Part shown: piece by piece, positions 32,787 through 43,170 of the stretch
Position numbering within the stretch: position 1 is the stretch's first letter
Layout of the letters: every line of letters starts with the position of its first letter
Assembly (NCBI GenBank): GCA_946902875.1
Contig: OX336350.1
Span: forward strand, 21,442,048-21,506,047
Length of the DNA: 64,000 nucleotides
Source of the DNA: Nematopogon swammerdamellus
Taxonomy: Eukaryota > Arthropoda > Insecta > Lepidoptera > Adelidae
Reading direction: 5' to 3'
Program-made: the position numbers and the translations under genes
Notes under the pieces: generated by a model
Told to the model about the DNA's origin: nothing
Seen by the model: only the letters and a program-made list of their open reading frames with translations
The model's database searches: none

Positions 32787-33436
32787 AACCGGCAAGTTCG
32801 AGTCAAACTTGCGCACTGAGGGTTCCGTATCGCCATGTCATGGTCAGCGCCACTCACGCCATCTGTGTATTAGTTAAAATGCTTCATACTCTTTTTAGCT
32901 TCTTGTATGGGGATCCCGTGATTTTTTTTACTTTTTCTTATTTTGTTGTTATACCGGCCATAATAACACATATTCTGTGAAAATTTCAACGGCCGGTTTT
33001 TTTTGTTTTTTTTTTTTTTTATGGAAACTGACACGGTTGGCTACCATCACCTACAACATCCGTGATGTCAGCCCATAACACCGGGTGAACTTGGTGCCAC
33101 GTCAGTGCTTCCCTTCGGTCGTGCCGGCTACACTGAACTGGACGGAAAACACAAACTATTTACATAGCCGTTTCGACCGACCTTTCATTCAGTGCGGTGG
33201 TACCAACCCGGGCGAGTTAAACCCTACCACCTAGTAATATAAGAAGGGAGTAATATCCCTTAGTCGCCTTTTACGACATACACGGGGAGAGATGCAGTGG
33301 GGCTATTCTTTTAAAGTACCGGCCCCACACGGTACAGGTACGGTTCAAGAGATACCGCCCTCGGACAGACAGACAGAAAGACAGACGGCGTAGGCTTAGT
33401 AATAGGGTCCCGTACGACGGATACGGACCCCTAAAA
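32787..33436 (+). mobile_element. Family R repeat split by a SINE-B
   Basis: The left part (AGTTCGAGTCAAACTTGCGC, GAGGGTTCCGTATCGCC) runs to about 33000. The right part (GGTTCAAGAGATACCGCCC, GGCGTAGGCTTAGTAAT) resumes at about 33346. The sequence across the gap is continuous with the copy at 6612-7026. Confidence 0.75.
33003..33345 (-). mobile_element. SINE-B variant nested in family R
   Basis: It runs from a T-rich 3' end at about 33003 through GGAAACTGACACGG to a CCGGCCCCACACGG head at 33345. The same variant occurs at 53115-53453. Its 5' part differs from the tRNA-like head of 52570-52965. Confidence 0.75.
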
Positions 33437-33440
33437 ACAA

Positions 33441-34454
33441 AAAACCCGACTACGAAAAACATAAAAGAATATATTTATATAAAGTGCAGTTTATAATACT
33501 AGCAAAACTTCGGCAGTCGGATATTTGGTTCTGAAAATAAAGCATTAGGTATCGTTCATAATTTTATACTTCAACATAGTCAATCTGCTTTGATAATATG
33601 TACGAAAGGTCACTCGACCACAATTTCACAATACATAGCCGGAGCCGGACTCAGCAAAGGTTTATAGTAATTAATTTGTTCGTATATTATAGGTCTGCGT
33701 TCTCTTTTTAATCTACTACGAACTAAATTTTCAGGAACTTTTGCCGACTCCGACTCCCGGTCCCCGCTCCTCATTCCGCTGAGGCATACTCCATATTCGC
33801 TTAGCGTTCAATATTTCACCCACTGCTCCACAAAAAGGCTCGAAACGGGAACGCAAACACAGAGCGCTTGAAAAGCTGACAGTATGGGCGGGCGGGGCCT
33901 TTAACTATCTCTACCTAAACGTGAACGTAAAGATAATTAGCACAAGGTTTCACCCCGTTTTCACCTTTACACTATTAACAATTTTGCATTATGAGACGTA
34001 GGTACACACCTGACACTGTTATCTTTTAATTACAGCTCGGCGCAGACGGGACGGACGGACGGACGGGCGAGGGAAAACAGGACGGCTCGTTGACAGAAAA
34101 CCCAACTTTTAATTAAGCCAGTCGAGACAGGGTGAATTATGGGTTAAAGAAAGCCTCGCAAATGAAGTGTTCGGGATGCCATTTTCGAGCCGACGAGTCA
34201 TTTATAATGTTGATTTGTTGTTTATACTATACAGATTGGAAATTCAAGTTTTAATTAAATTATTTGGGAAGGAGATAAATAAATTTCGGAAAATGTAAAT
34301 GTTTAATTTGACAAAGGCCTTTACACGTGTAAGTAAGCCTTTGTAGTCGGAACTCAAGTCAGTATAATTATAAAATCTAATTAATCTTGCTCCCGGGCTG
34401 TATTTTCGATAAACCGTAAGCGATGTTATTATGTGGATGGTCACTAAAATACTT
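33441..34454. other. Unassigned sequence
   Basis: No gene or repeat family recognised; includes a short GACGG run near 34045. Confidence 0.4.
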
Positions 34455-34529
34455 GTCAGACAGTCGGACGGCCAGACAGCGTAGGCTTAGTAATAGGGTC
34501 CCGTACGGATACGTAAACCTAAAACACCG

Positions 34530-35060
34530 GCCAAGTGTGAGTCGAACTCGCGCACCGAGGGTTCCGTATCGCCATGCCATGGTCAGCGCTGCTTTATACT
34601 GTTTTCGGTAAATGGCGCGCATACACTTTTTAGTATTTTGTATGGAGACTCCCCTGAATTTTTTACTTTTTCTTCCTTTACCTTTAATAAAATCCAACGT
34701 CTGCTTTCTGTATGTCTGTCTGTCCGCTTATAACTCGAGAACCACTGAACCGATTTTAATAAAAAAAAATTATACGGATAGCTTGATTCTTCCCATCCTA
34801 TAGGCTACTTACTATCACGCTAAATGGCTTATGAGGTTAGCAGTGAAGTGAAATATGAGAGCGGGCGGAGCCGCGAGCACAGCTAGTATTTTTATAATTT
34901 CTTGTTATACCGATCACATATAATAAATAACATATATTCTGTGAAAATGTCAACGGGCTACCTATTACGGTTCAAGAGATACAGCCCTTGGACAGACAGA
35001 CAGACAGACGGCGTAGGCTTAGTAATTTGGTCCCGTAAGATGGATACGGGACCCTAAAAA
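34530..35060 (+). mobile_element. Family R repeat split by a CTAG-ended repeat
   Basis: The left part (AAGTGTGAGTCGAACTCGCG) runs to about 34682 and the right part resumes at about 34893 (TTATACCGATCACATATAAT) to a TACGGGACCCT end. A separate family-R right end lies just upstream at 34455-34515. Confidence 0.7.
34685..34890 (-). mobile_element. CTAG-ended repeat, nested (type 1)
   Basis: It is the inverted relative of 49090-49310: CAACGTCTGCTTTCTGTATG, a CACTGAACCGATTTTAAT segment and a GCCGCGAGCACAGCTAG end. No long TIRs are seen; a Helitron-like or SINE nature is possible. Confidence 0.7.
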
Positions 35061-35572
35061 AACAAAATAAACGCATCGACCCGGTGCAGTAAAACTGTGT
35101 TGCCCTGCGTGAGTGCCGCCTGAGATACATAATATATTATGCACCAGTTAGGTCTCCGAACTGTTGCAGTTTACAGACTCTTATTCCATGTTGGACCCAC
35201 TCTTACGTTGTTGCCTTCCGCAAAACATAAACTTGCAGCTTTTGTTATGGCTGTACACTAGCGTAACGTAAGACTTACTACGTGTGGGTGGGTAGTATGG
35301 GTGTGGGTTCGGTTTGTGGTTTGGGTGGAGTAGGAACCCAGCTAAAGTATGCGGCGTCATGCGCTCGCTGCACTTTACAAACACGCCCGGCCCGCGTCGC
35401 CCGTCCCGCGCGCCCGGCGCGGCGGCCGCGGACCGGACCGACACTACTGTACCGTCAGCAGAACTCGCTGGAAAAACTACTCTAAAATTATCTTATTCTC
35501 TATTATAAAAGTATTTTACTATATTTTTTACTTAGACGTAGTATGTTACATTTGACATAAGTAATTAAACAT
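35061..35572. other. Unassigned sequence with a GC-rich patch
   Basis: CpG-rich at about 35370-35445. No supported gene. Confidence 0.4.
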
Positions 35573-35600
35573 TAGTATGTAGGTTCAGTCAGTCAGTCAG

Positions 35601-38480
35601 TCAGCGTGTAAGCGTCCACTGCTGGACATACGCCTCTCCAATTTTCCTCCAGTCCTCCCGGCCTTCAGCGATACGGAACCACTGATTTCCGCCGGCGTAC
35701 TTGATGTCGTCGTCCCACCTGGCGGGTGGTCTTCCCACACTCCGTTTTCCTGTCCACGGCCGCCAGTGTAGGACACGGTTACTCCAACGGTCATCGTCTC
35801 TTCGGCTAACGTGCCCAGCCCACTGCCACTTGAGCTTAGCCACCCGGTGTCCAATATCGACTACTTTGGTGCGTCGGCGGATTGCCTCGTTACGCACCAT
35901 ATCACGTAGCGATATACCCAGCATGGCTCGCTCCATTGCTCGCTGGGCAACTTTCAACCTTTGGACAACAGCGACCGTCAGAGTCCACGTTTCACATCCG
36001 TACGTCATAACCGGGAGGACACACTGGTCATATATACGGGTCTTTAAATTCTGCGGAAGGTCAGACTTCAGAACGAATTTTAGTTTTCCGAAGGCAGCCC
36101 AACCCAGTTGAATTCGTCTCTCCACCTCCTTAAGCAGACCTTGTCTACCAAGCCGCAGAATTTGACCGAGGTATACGTACTCTTCAACCTGTTCGATCAC
36201 TTCTCCGCCAATAACAAATTGTCCTCCCGTCATAACCTCGGTCGCCATGACCTTGGTTTTGTCCCGGTTCATCTTCAGACCAACCTTCATCGACGCTGTA
36301 TAGAGGTCTTCCAGCATGATCTGAAGCTGATCTCGGGAATTGGACAGAAGAACAATGTCATCGGCGAAACGCAGATGACTGAGAAGATCTCCATTCACGT
36401 TTATACCCATGTTGTCCCACTCAAGCATCTTGAACACATCTTCCAATGCGTTTGTGAAGAGCTTGGGTGAGATCACATCCCCCTGCCTTACGCCTTTACC
36501 AAGGAGGATAGGTTGGGTATTCTCGTGAAGCCTCACAGTCATCGTCGCGGACCGATACAGATTTCGGAGCTCCTCGATGTAGCGGTGGTCGATTCTGCAC
36601 CTGAGGAGGGAGTTTTCGACAGCCCATTTTTCAACTGAGTCGAACGCCTTCTCATAGTCGACGAAGGCTAGGAAGAGCGGCTTGTTGTACTCCTCGCATT
36701 TTTGCACCACTTGTCTCACAGTAAATATGTGGTCCATGGTGCCGTACCCTTTCCTAAATCCAGCTTGCTCACGAGGCTGGTACTGGTCCAGCCTCTGTGT
36801 CAGCCGACTCGTGATGACTCTTGAAAAGACCTTGTACACGTGGCTAAGAAGTGAGATAGGTCGATAGTTTTTCAACTTCGCCCTATCCCCCTTCTTGTGA
36901 AACAAGACAACGACACTATTTCGCCATGCGGCCGGAACTACACCGCCTTCAAGAACTGCATTGAACAGTTTTTGCAGTTCCTTCAGGATCGGTCGTCCGC
37001 CAGCGTTCAGCAGCTCTGTCGTTATCCCGTCTTCACCTGGAGCCTTGTGTTTTTTGAGTCCTTTCAAGGCAGCCTTTATCTCATAGACACTAATATCGGG
37101 TAGATCCTCCGTGTAGTGTCTAGTGAGCGGCGCACGCCTATCAGAGTCGACTAGTTTGCTTGGACTTGGGGCAGGGATTGCTGCGGAGTACAATTGGCCA
37201 TAAAATTCCTCCACCGCCTCAAGAATATCCGGCTTTCTTGCAGTGACAACCCCATTCGCCCGCTCGAGTTTCGAGATTTGGTTAGCGCCGGTAGAGAAGG
37301 CACGGGCAAACACTTTGCTGCCTCGATTTTCCTCTATAACGCGCTCAACCATCTTCATGTTCTCTCGGCGAATATCACGGCGAATGGACTTGATTATGGT
37401 CTTGTTGAGGAGCCTGTGCACGACACTACTCCGGGTCTCCGGTTTCATATTCCGTCGTGTTTCCAGGAGCCTCAACGTCTCTGCGGATAGCTTGCTACGG
37501 GGTGCCTGTCGACTTTTGCTGAAGTGCTGCTCTGCAGTGTCCGTTAGTGCGGATACGAAGCTCGTATACACCTTGTCGATGTCGGCATCCTCATCTCGTG
37601 GCGCTAAGCTAAAAGCATCCGCGAGTTTGGCTTCGAAATTTTCGAGCGTCTCGTCCGGTATGTTTAGCTTGGCCAACGGTTTGTGGATGAGTTTGCGCCG
37701 TTCCATCTTGAGGTTTAGCTTCAGCGTACCTCGCACTAGTCGGTGATCGCTGCCAGTATCGAAGCGGTTAAGGACAGTAACGTCTATACATGACGATTTA
37801 CTGTCCGCCAGTATGAAGTCGATCTCGTTCCTCGTGCAACCGTCAGGGCTGGCCCACGTCCATTTCCTTTTTTCCTTCTTCAGGAAAAAGGTATTCATGG
37901 CGTGGAGCTGGTTGGCTTCGAGATAGTTGACCAACATCTGGCCGCGTCGATTCCTGACACCGATACCGTACGGACCTACTGCTCTGTCTCCCTTCAGAGG
38001 CTTGCCCAGTTTGGCATTAAAATCTCCCATCACGTACTGGAAGTGAGATTTGTTGGTTTCTAAGGCTTTGGATACATCCTCGTAAAACTGCTCCACCTCG
38101 TCGTCAGCGTGTGAACTTGTGGGAGCGTATACCTGCACCACCTTCAGCTGATACCGCTTGTTCAGCCTGATGATGATGTAGGCCACTCTGTCCGACACGC
38201 TGTCGATTTCGATGATGCTGTTCACGAGGCTGCGCCTCACCATAAATCCCACTCCACCTTCCGATTTTTGGGGATTTCCTCTGAAGTAGAATAGGTTGCC
38301 GGAACGTAGCACTTCAGTCTCTTCGCCCTTTCTTCTGACCTCGCAAAGACCCAGGATGTCCCATTTTATATGAGCCAGCTCCTGTTCCAGCTCGACCAGT
38401 TTCTCTTGCGTTCTCAAAGTCCGTATGTTATGGGTAGCCAAGTGTAGTTGGGTGTGGCAGCCAGATCTAACCCAGGGATT
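35601..38480 (-). CDS. RTE ORF2: endonuclease and reverse transcriptase
   Basis: The frame is open from 38480 (after TAG 38483-38481) to TGA at 35603-35601. There is no ATG ahead of the first domain; numbering here counts from the TTG at 38441, giving 946 residues. The N-terminal AP-type endonuclease shows CEVR (Glu 35), GDFNAK (139-144), NEIDFI (205-210) and SDHR (231-234). Reverse transcriptase motifs: HKAPGEDGI (465-473), NYRPISLLS (525-533), GFRKGYGTMDH (561-571), FVDYEKAFDS (593-602), VRQGDVISP (651-659) and FADD (692-695). The C-terminus holds a GRPPARWDDDI motif common in RTE proteins. No internal stop or frameshift, so the copy may be active. Start choice is unresolved; coupling to ORF1 is likely. 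Confidence 0.93.
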   Translation of the reverse strand, partial: NPWVRSGCHTQLHLATHNIRTLRTQEKLVELEQELAHIKWDILGLCEVRRKGEETEVLRSGNLFYFRGNPQKSEGGVGFMVRRSLVNSIIEIDSVSDRVAYIIIRLNKRYQLKVVQVYAPTSSHADDEVEQFYEDVSKALETNKSHFQYVMGDFNAKLGKPLKGDRAVGPYGIGVRNRRGQMLVNYLEANQLHAMNTFFLKKEKRKWTWASPDGCTRNEIDFILADSKSSCIDVTVLNRFDTGSDHRLVRGTLKLNLKMERRKLIHKPLAKLNIPDETLENFEAKLADAFSLAPRDEDADIDKVYTSFVSALTDTAEQHFSKSRQAPRSKLSAETLRLLETRRNMKPETRSSVVHRLLNKTIIKSIRRDIRRENMKMVERVIEENRGSKVFARAFSTGANQISKLERANGVVTARKPDILEAVEEFYGQLYSAAIPAPSPSKLVDSDRRAPLTRHYTEDLPDISVYEIKAALKGLKKHKAPGEDGITTELLNAGGRPILKELQKLFNAVLEGGVVPAAWRNSVVVLFHKKGDRAKLKNYRPISLLSHVYKVFSRVITSRLTQRLDQYQPREQAGFRKGYGTMDHIFTVRQVVQKCEEYNKPLFLAFVDYEKAFDSVEKWAVENSLLRCRIDHRYIEELRNLYRSATMTVRLHENTQPILLGKGVRQGDVISPKLFTNALEDVFKMLEWDNMGINVNGDLLSHLRFADDIVLLSNSRDQLQIMLEDLYTASMKVGLKMNRDKTKVMATEVMTGGQFVIGGEVIEQVEEYVYLGQILRLGRQGLLKEVERRIQLGWAAFGKLKFVLKSDLPQNLKTRIYDQCVLPVMTYGCETWTLTVAVVQRLKVAQRAMERAMLGISLRDMVRNEAIRRRTKVVDIGHRVAKLKWQWAGHVSRRDDDRWSNRVLHWRPWTGKRSVGRPPARWDDDIKYAGGNQWFRIAEGREDWRKIGEAYVQQWTLTR

Positions 38481-38598
38481 CTAAGCACCCCTCGCCCCGC
38501 CGGAACCTGGACCGCCACCACGATGATCCGGAATAGCGGGGCCGCTGGGAACTAGGGGCCGAGGTACTGTAGGACTTTTCATTGGAGGTTTTGGCCAT
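38467..38598 (-). CDS. RTE ORF1, 43 residues
   Basis: It starts at ATG 38598-38596 and stops at TAG 38469-38467. The peptide begins MAKTSNEKSY and is Ser/Arg-rich, with SGSSWWRSRFRRGEG in its second half, so it is basic and could bind nucleic acid, though no domain is recognised. RTE elements such as C. elegans RTE-1 are described as having a very short ORF1 that overlaps ORF2 (from memory); this one matches in size and position. Its end overlaps the open ORF2 frame by 14 bases. Confidence 0.65.
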   Translation of the reverse strand: MAKTSNEKSYSTSAPSSQRPRYSGSSWWRSRFRRGEGCLESLG

Positions 38599-38849
38599 AA
38601 AACGCCACGTTGGCCAAACGTCTTGGCGAGTCTTCCGCTCTCGTCAGCCTTAGGATTGTAATACCTATGGTATTACGCACCTAAGTTTCCAGGATATACC
38701 GCGAGGAGGTGTGAGTCGGAAATTGGAGAAAGAATTTCACTCCGCTACTACTTCACCATCGTGCGATGGTGCAGCATTAGCAGAAGATTAATTCAGTCTC
38801 CCTTTTATATCCCAGATTAATTCAGTCTCCCTTTTATATCCCTTTTATA
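38599..38849 (-). promoter_or_regulatory. RTE 5' UTR with tandem repeat and two hairpins
   Basis: Two identical 29-bp units lie at 38785-38813 and 38814-38842 with a partial third at the 5' end; each contains GGGATATAAAAGGGAGACTG, which includes a TATAAA. Perfect hairpins lie at 38754-38771 (CACCATCG arms, 2-base loop) and 38658-38676 (GTAATACC arms, 3-base loop). LINE promoters are often internal, so this region probably drives the element. Confidence 0.7.
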
Positions 38850-38934
38850 TAGTATGTAGGTTATATTAAAAAAAAAGAAGCTCTTTAAGGTTTCTTACCC
38901 GGTTATTCCTGACATGACAAAAAAAAAATATGGC

Positions 38935-39020
38935 GAATCATACTGAATATGAATTTTATGTCTCAATGAAATATTGTTAATGCTGTGTGCTTTATGGCGA
39001 AATAAATATCTGAATGTGAA
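38935..39020 (+). repeat. Uninterrupted paralog of the SINE-pair target
   Basis: ACTGAATATG, TCAATGAAATATTG and AAATAAATATCTGAAT occur in the same order as in 30-68 plus 486-535, without the SINE pair. Confidence 0.65.
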
Positions 39021-39684
39021 TATCTTCGTTTTATTTGGTTTTCTTTTCGCTGTGTTCGTTTGCAGCACGAAGTTCAATCAAAGCTTTTATTTTATTAACT
39101 CCCGACACAAAAAGAGAAGTTTAACGTGTGTGTGTATGGGCACAGATTACTTAATAGTTACTTCGTAACAGATAAATCACTCCATAGAAAATGTTCCTAC
39201 CTTCGGGCTTTAATAGCCTACTCTTTCACAACGCCAATCGCTGCGTGCGAAAATGTACCTTAACGATCGAGTGTAAAGTGGTTATTGCTTTGCAGCTGCG
39301 CGCACTTGCGTGGGCGAGCGTCTATGTATACTTCGCGGGGAGACCAATTTCTACTGAAAAAGACCGCCGGCGCGGCGGCCCGTCGGGCGGTAGGTAGTTA
39401 GCGCGCGCAAGTACACAGAGTGCGTGAGGCCTGGTATGGGTGTGTCTGTCTGTGGCATCATAACTGCCGAACGGATGGACCGATTTGGATGCGGGTTTTT
39501 TTTTAAATTAGAACGCTGGTTTTAACTTGTAAGACAACTCGAGGCTGGCGTTTCAGATTGTATTAGTGAAATGTGAATATGAATTTCATTTCACTTAAGC
39601 ATTACGTGACTTTATGAGAGATTTATTGTTTCAAAATAATCGAAGTTCAGACCGCACCGTGCGGCACTGCACTGCACTGCGCAT
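39021..39684. other. Unassigned sequence
   Basis: Bases 39139-39167 are identical to 29 bases at 53294-53322. Otherwise nothing recognised. Confidence 0.4.
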
Positions 39685-40065
39685 CATCAATACTAATAAT
39701 AAATCTGTAAGGGGTGGTCATGGAGTAAGTTACTTTGTTTTATGAGATACTGCGTTTGTAGACTCTATGTATGATATAAAAACTAAATTGATGACTTTTA
39801 AAAATCTTTTTTGTGTGTATGTATGTTCCTCCATAACTCTTAAACCGATCATCCGAATTTGTTGAAACTTAGTACAAACACATTTAACTATACGCGACAC
39901 AGTATAGGCTAAATAAAATCCAGTTCCGCTTACCCTAAGATGTGGCTCTCATACAAGCCGAATAGTTCCGCGCGCCGAAATAAAGGTACGGTAGCGGGCT
40001 TACTTACTTTCGTCTTTTTAAATACCAATTTCACGCGAGCGAAGCCGCAGGCAAAAGCAATTTTT
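39685..40065 (-). repeat. CTAG-ended repeat (type 2)
   Basis: It is the inverted relative of 46225-46615 over about 385 bp: an ATACTAATAATAAATCTG start, TGTATGTATGTTCCTCCATA in the middle, and a GCGAGCGAAGCCGCAGGC end. Confidence 0.75.
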
Positions 40066-40069
40066 TATA

Positions 40070-40232
40070 ACTTGTTGTTGCGTCTGCCGTAATACCACAA
40101 ATTCTGTTAAAATTTCAATCGGCTGGCTATTACGGTTCCAAAGATACGGTCATCGAAAGGACGGACAGACAGACATACGTCGTAGGCTTTGTAATAAATA
40201 GGTTCCGTACGGAATACGGAAACGTAAAAGTA
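40070..40232 (+). repeat. Family R right-half fragment
   Basis: AAAATTTCAATCGG, CTATTACGGTTCCAAAGATA and CGTAGGCTTTGTAAT match the right part of 6612-7026. Confidence 0.65.
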
Positions 40233-40489
40233 TGCCAGCCGTATTACACCGGACTATCGACTTCACGGCCCGCATAGTGCAGCCACCCCTAACTAGGGGG
40301 CGGGGGTGGAATGCGCGCACTTCTCGTGAATTATTCACGCGATGTTTTCAGTCCAGGTGGCCAGGCAGTGCTCCGGCCCCACACCCCCTGGCGTTCCTGG
40401 CCGTCCTCGAGCCTCGCGGCCACACTGTAGGTGGCCTATACTGGGGCGGTGTGTATTTGGATGAAAGTCAACGGATGAAAGCAACAATC

Positions 40490-40655
40490 TTTTTTTTATG
40501 TTATCCGGTATGGGTGGCTGAGTCGGAGGGGCCAAAGCGCATGCTCCGACCAGCCAATATCGCCTCCGAGAAGGTAGGGGCCATACCGGAGACTTGCCTG
40601 GATTGCTGGCTATACTGGACTGAAGGAGAACACAACCGAGGCTGCTCGGTTGAAG
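40490..40655 (-). mobile_element. SINE-A, body and tail fragment
   Basis: Tail TTATCCGGTATGGGTGGCTG, then GGCCAAAGCGCATGCTCCG and GCCATACCGGAGACTTGCCT. The head is missing. Confidence 0.75.
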
Positions 40656-41094
40656 GGAGATAGGTGGCTATCCTGTCGCTCTTTAGCGTGGCACCTTGTC
40701 CTTATCTCTTATCCCTTTCTGACATGCACATACGAAAATATGCAGATGAGATGATGAATGTGATACATTAAAAAAATGCCTGTCATTCAATAGAGTGCAT
40801 ATGAATTGCAAGGTGCCTTCGACTGCATTCCTTGCAGAAGTCAGAACGGCACTCGCGGCGGCGCCATCTCTACACGCCACGTGCGGGGCGCCACGCCATA
40901 CCACGCCACGCCACGCCACGCTCCATTCCACGCGAGTTTCGCATAGAGTTTTGCAATTTTGTCGACAATAGTGTCAGGTCGCACTCAGTTGTTGGTGCTG
41001 CATGCACGTACCTGTGTAGTTCGGAGAAGGAACTATTTGAGTGAGACGTTATTCATTTTCATATCAACGACCAATTCGAAAATTTATGAAAAAA
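40656..41094. other. Unassigned sequence
   Basis: A short CCACG array lies at about 40890-40920 in a CpG-rich patch. No gene supported. Confidence 0.4.
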
Positions 41095-41430
41095 AAATAT
41101 CGGCCAAGTGCGTGTCGGACCACGCACAGTGAAGGGTTCCGTCCGTAGTCGGGAAGAACGTTGACGGTTAAAATACAAAGTTAATAATGAATTAGGTATA
41201 GGCTCCAAAAACGAAAACACGAATAAGCCACTATCACCCACTTTCCAGCAAGGTAGCCATTTTGTGAATTTTGCGGAAAAACAAAACACCATCTTTACAC
41301 CCAGACCATTTTTTTATAATTTTATTCAACGTTCTAAATTTGAAATGGCTGTGACATACCCACGGACGGACGGACAGGACGAAATTGTAAATGTTCTGTT
41401 TTTGCCATTTGGCTACGGAACCTTAAAAAC
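41095..41430 (+). repeat. Family R relative, diverged
   Basis: It starts CGGCCAAGTGCGTGTCGG and AAGGGTTCCGTCCGTAG and ends GGCTACGGAACCTTA, with a GGACGGACGGACAGGAC segment before the end. Confidence 0.6.
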
Positions 41431-41639
41431 GGATGCGCTTGAGCCATCGCTGATTTGCGTAGAAAATCTTCTTTTAATTTAATCTCGAATTTAATACATT
41501 TCTAGAAAACTTTGGACATTTATTACTATCTGGAAGCATGTGGTTTCGCAATACCCGGTTTACTGTCAGCATCATCATTTATTGTATCCGGAAAACAGCA
41601 GAGAGCACTCAGGTACGCAACACGGACTGAGGGGTGGAC

Positions 41640-41866
41640 AACAATCAGTGAACACTGTGCATGAATCAATCAAGCGCGGGCGCACGCTGCGTGCGACCCG
41701 CGAGCCGCGTCCGGTGTATCGACGCGAGTACAATCCGCGCCCGCTCTGCGCTTCCGGTGAGATGGCGCGTGACGTGACGCGGCGCGCCGGATCCGCCTCG
41801 CTAGCCACCTCCATCCCCAATCCACCCCATCGCGCCACCCCACCCATGCCACTGTGCAAGCGGTAA
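41640..41866 (+). other. CpG-rich island with possible first exon
   Basis: A CpG-rich block has an ATG at 41762 (ATGGCGCGTGACG) whose frame stays open to GTAAGC at 41863-41868, a fair splice donor. The peptide is Pro/Ala/Arg-rich without a domain. It could be a 5' exon, an untranslated exon or chance. Confidence 0.25.
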
Positions 41867-42089
41867 GCCGACTCATGGCCGCTCTTCCGTTTTCAAATTC
41901 ATCTGCTAAATCTCCGATAAAAGAGTGAGGTACCGGAGATAAAGTTGAGCTGCCTCACTGGGCGGTAAGCTTTGAATTGATTGGGAAGTATAAATGATTC
42001 AGATTTAGATATTTATTTTGCTGTATAGAGAAGTGAAAAGAATTAAAATATATATATGTACACTATATTGATTTTTATAATCACTGAAT
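41867..42089. other. Unassigned sequence
   Basis: Nothing recognised. Confidence 0.4.
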
Positions 42090-42212
42090 TGTGAATACTT
42101 TGCTAAACGTGGTGGTCGATATTGTGTTGTAATTTACCAGAGTACTTACAGCACAACACCGATTACTCTGCTTACCCCGATTGTCGGGATTCAGCGTGTT
42201 TGATATGTATGT
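42090..42212 (+). repeat. Family H repeat, partial
   Basis: It shares TACTTTGC, TGTAATTTACCAGAGTACTT, CACAACACCGATTACTCTGC and GATTGTCGGGAT with 60545-60660 and, inverted, with 42855-42970. Confidence 0.75.
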
Positions 42213-42403
42213 ATGTAGGTGTAGGTATGTATGAATTGTGGATGAATTTTTGGGGCTGATATATTCGTAAAGTGAATAAAGCCCAAAATTAAAATAAAAC
42301 AAAAAAAAATTGTGAATTTACATTTTTTATTTTGATTTTTAAAAATTATTCAGTATAGTTCGCCATCTAATTCACACATATTTTTTTAAACTACAGCTGT
42401 TAT

Positions 42404-42695
42404 GTCAGTCAGTCAGCGTGTATGCGACCACTTCTGGACATGCGTCTCTTCAATTTTCCTCCAGTCCGGAAAATAACCACGGAAACACTGCTTTCCGCCG
42501 ACGTACTTGATGTCGTCGTCCCACCTGGCGGGTGATCTTTCCGCACTACGTTTCTTGTCCACGGCCGCCATGTAGGACAAGATCGTCGTCTCTACGGCTA
42601 ACGTGCCCAGCCCACTGCCACTTGAGCTTAGCCAACCGGTATCCAATATCGACTACTTTGGTGCGTCGGCGGATTGCATCGTTACGCACCAAATC
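42404..42695 (-). mobile_element. 5'-truncated RTE copy
   Basis: It matches the last ~290 bases of the full element at 35.6 kb, from the (TGAC)n tail to CGTTACGCACC. Small deletions break the frame. Confidence 0.9.
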
Positions 42696-42854
42696 ATGGC
42701 TGTTATGTATGAGGGTTAATTTTAAGCGTTTTGTTGGTGTTTCTCGCTTCCAAACAGAAAGACTGGTTAGATTGGCCCCCGTCTACTTGTCGAACATAAT
42801 GGTAATATTACAACCGGTAAACATAAATTAACACTTCGTCTAATAATACATATC

Positions 42855-43170
42855 ACACACGCTGAATCCCGACAATCGGGGTAACCAGAGTAATCGGTGT
42901 TGTGCTTCAAGAACTCTGGTAAATTACAGCACAACACCGACCACCACGTTTCGCAAAGTATTCGAAAAAGATTCAATCGATCAAGCAGCAAGTAAGGCAC
43001 GAAGACCCACCTGCTGCATGACGGAAGTACCGTGCTAAGGTGAGAGGTGGCGAGCCTGTCGCCCTTTAGCACGGCATCTTGTCCTTATCCCTTACCTAGT
43101 CGCCTTTTACGAGATGCATGGGGAGAGATGCAGTGGGGCTATTATTTTTAAGTACCGGCCCCACACGGTC
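42855..43170 (-). repeat. Family H repeat, full-size copy
   Basis: This is the reverse of 60372-60660. It runs from CACGCTGAATCCCGACAATC to GATGCATGGGGAGAGATGC and CCGGCCCCACACGG, whose last part is shared with the head of the SINE-B variant at 33345. Confidence 0.75.

Larger units (their letters stand above)
35586..38849 (-). mobile_element. Full-length RTE-type LINE
   Basis: The element is 3264 bp and bounded by a perfect 13-bp direct repeat, TAGTATGTAGGTT (35573-35585 and 38850-38862). It has a 5' UTR with two 29-bp tandem repeats, a 43-codon ORF1, a long ORF2 and almost no 3' UTR: the stop lies inside a (TGAC)n tail. Short 3' UTRs with simple-repeat tails are typical of the RTE clade. 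Truncated copies of the same family lie at 42404, 43544, 53757 and 61276. Confidence 0.95.

Noticed and set aside
38599..38660. Hammerhead ribozyme in the RTE leader
   Set aside because: CTGACGAG is present but the required GAAA strand and cleavage-site pairing are not.
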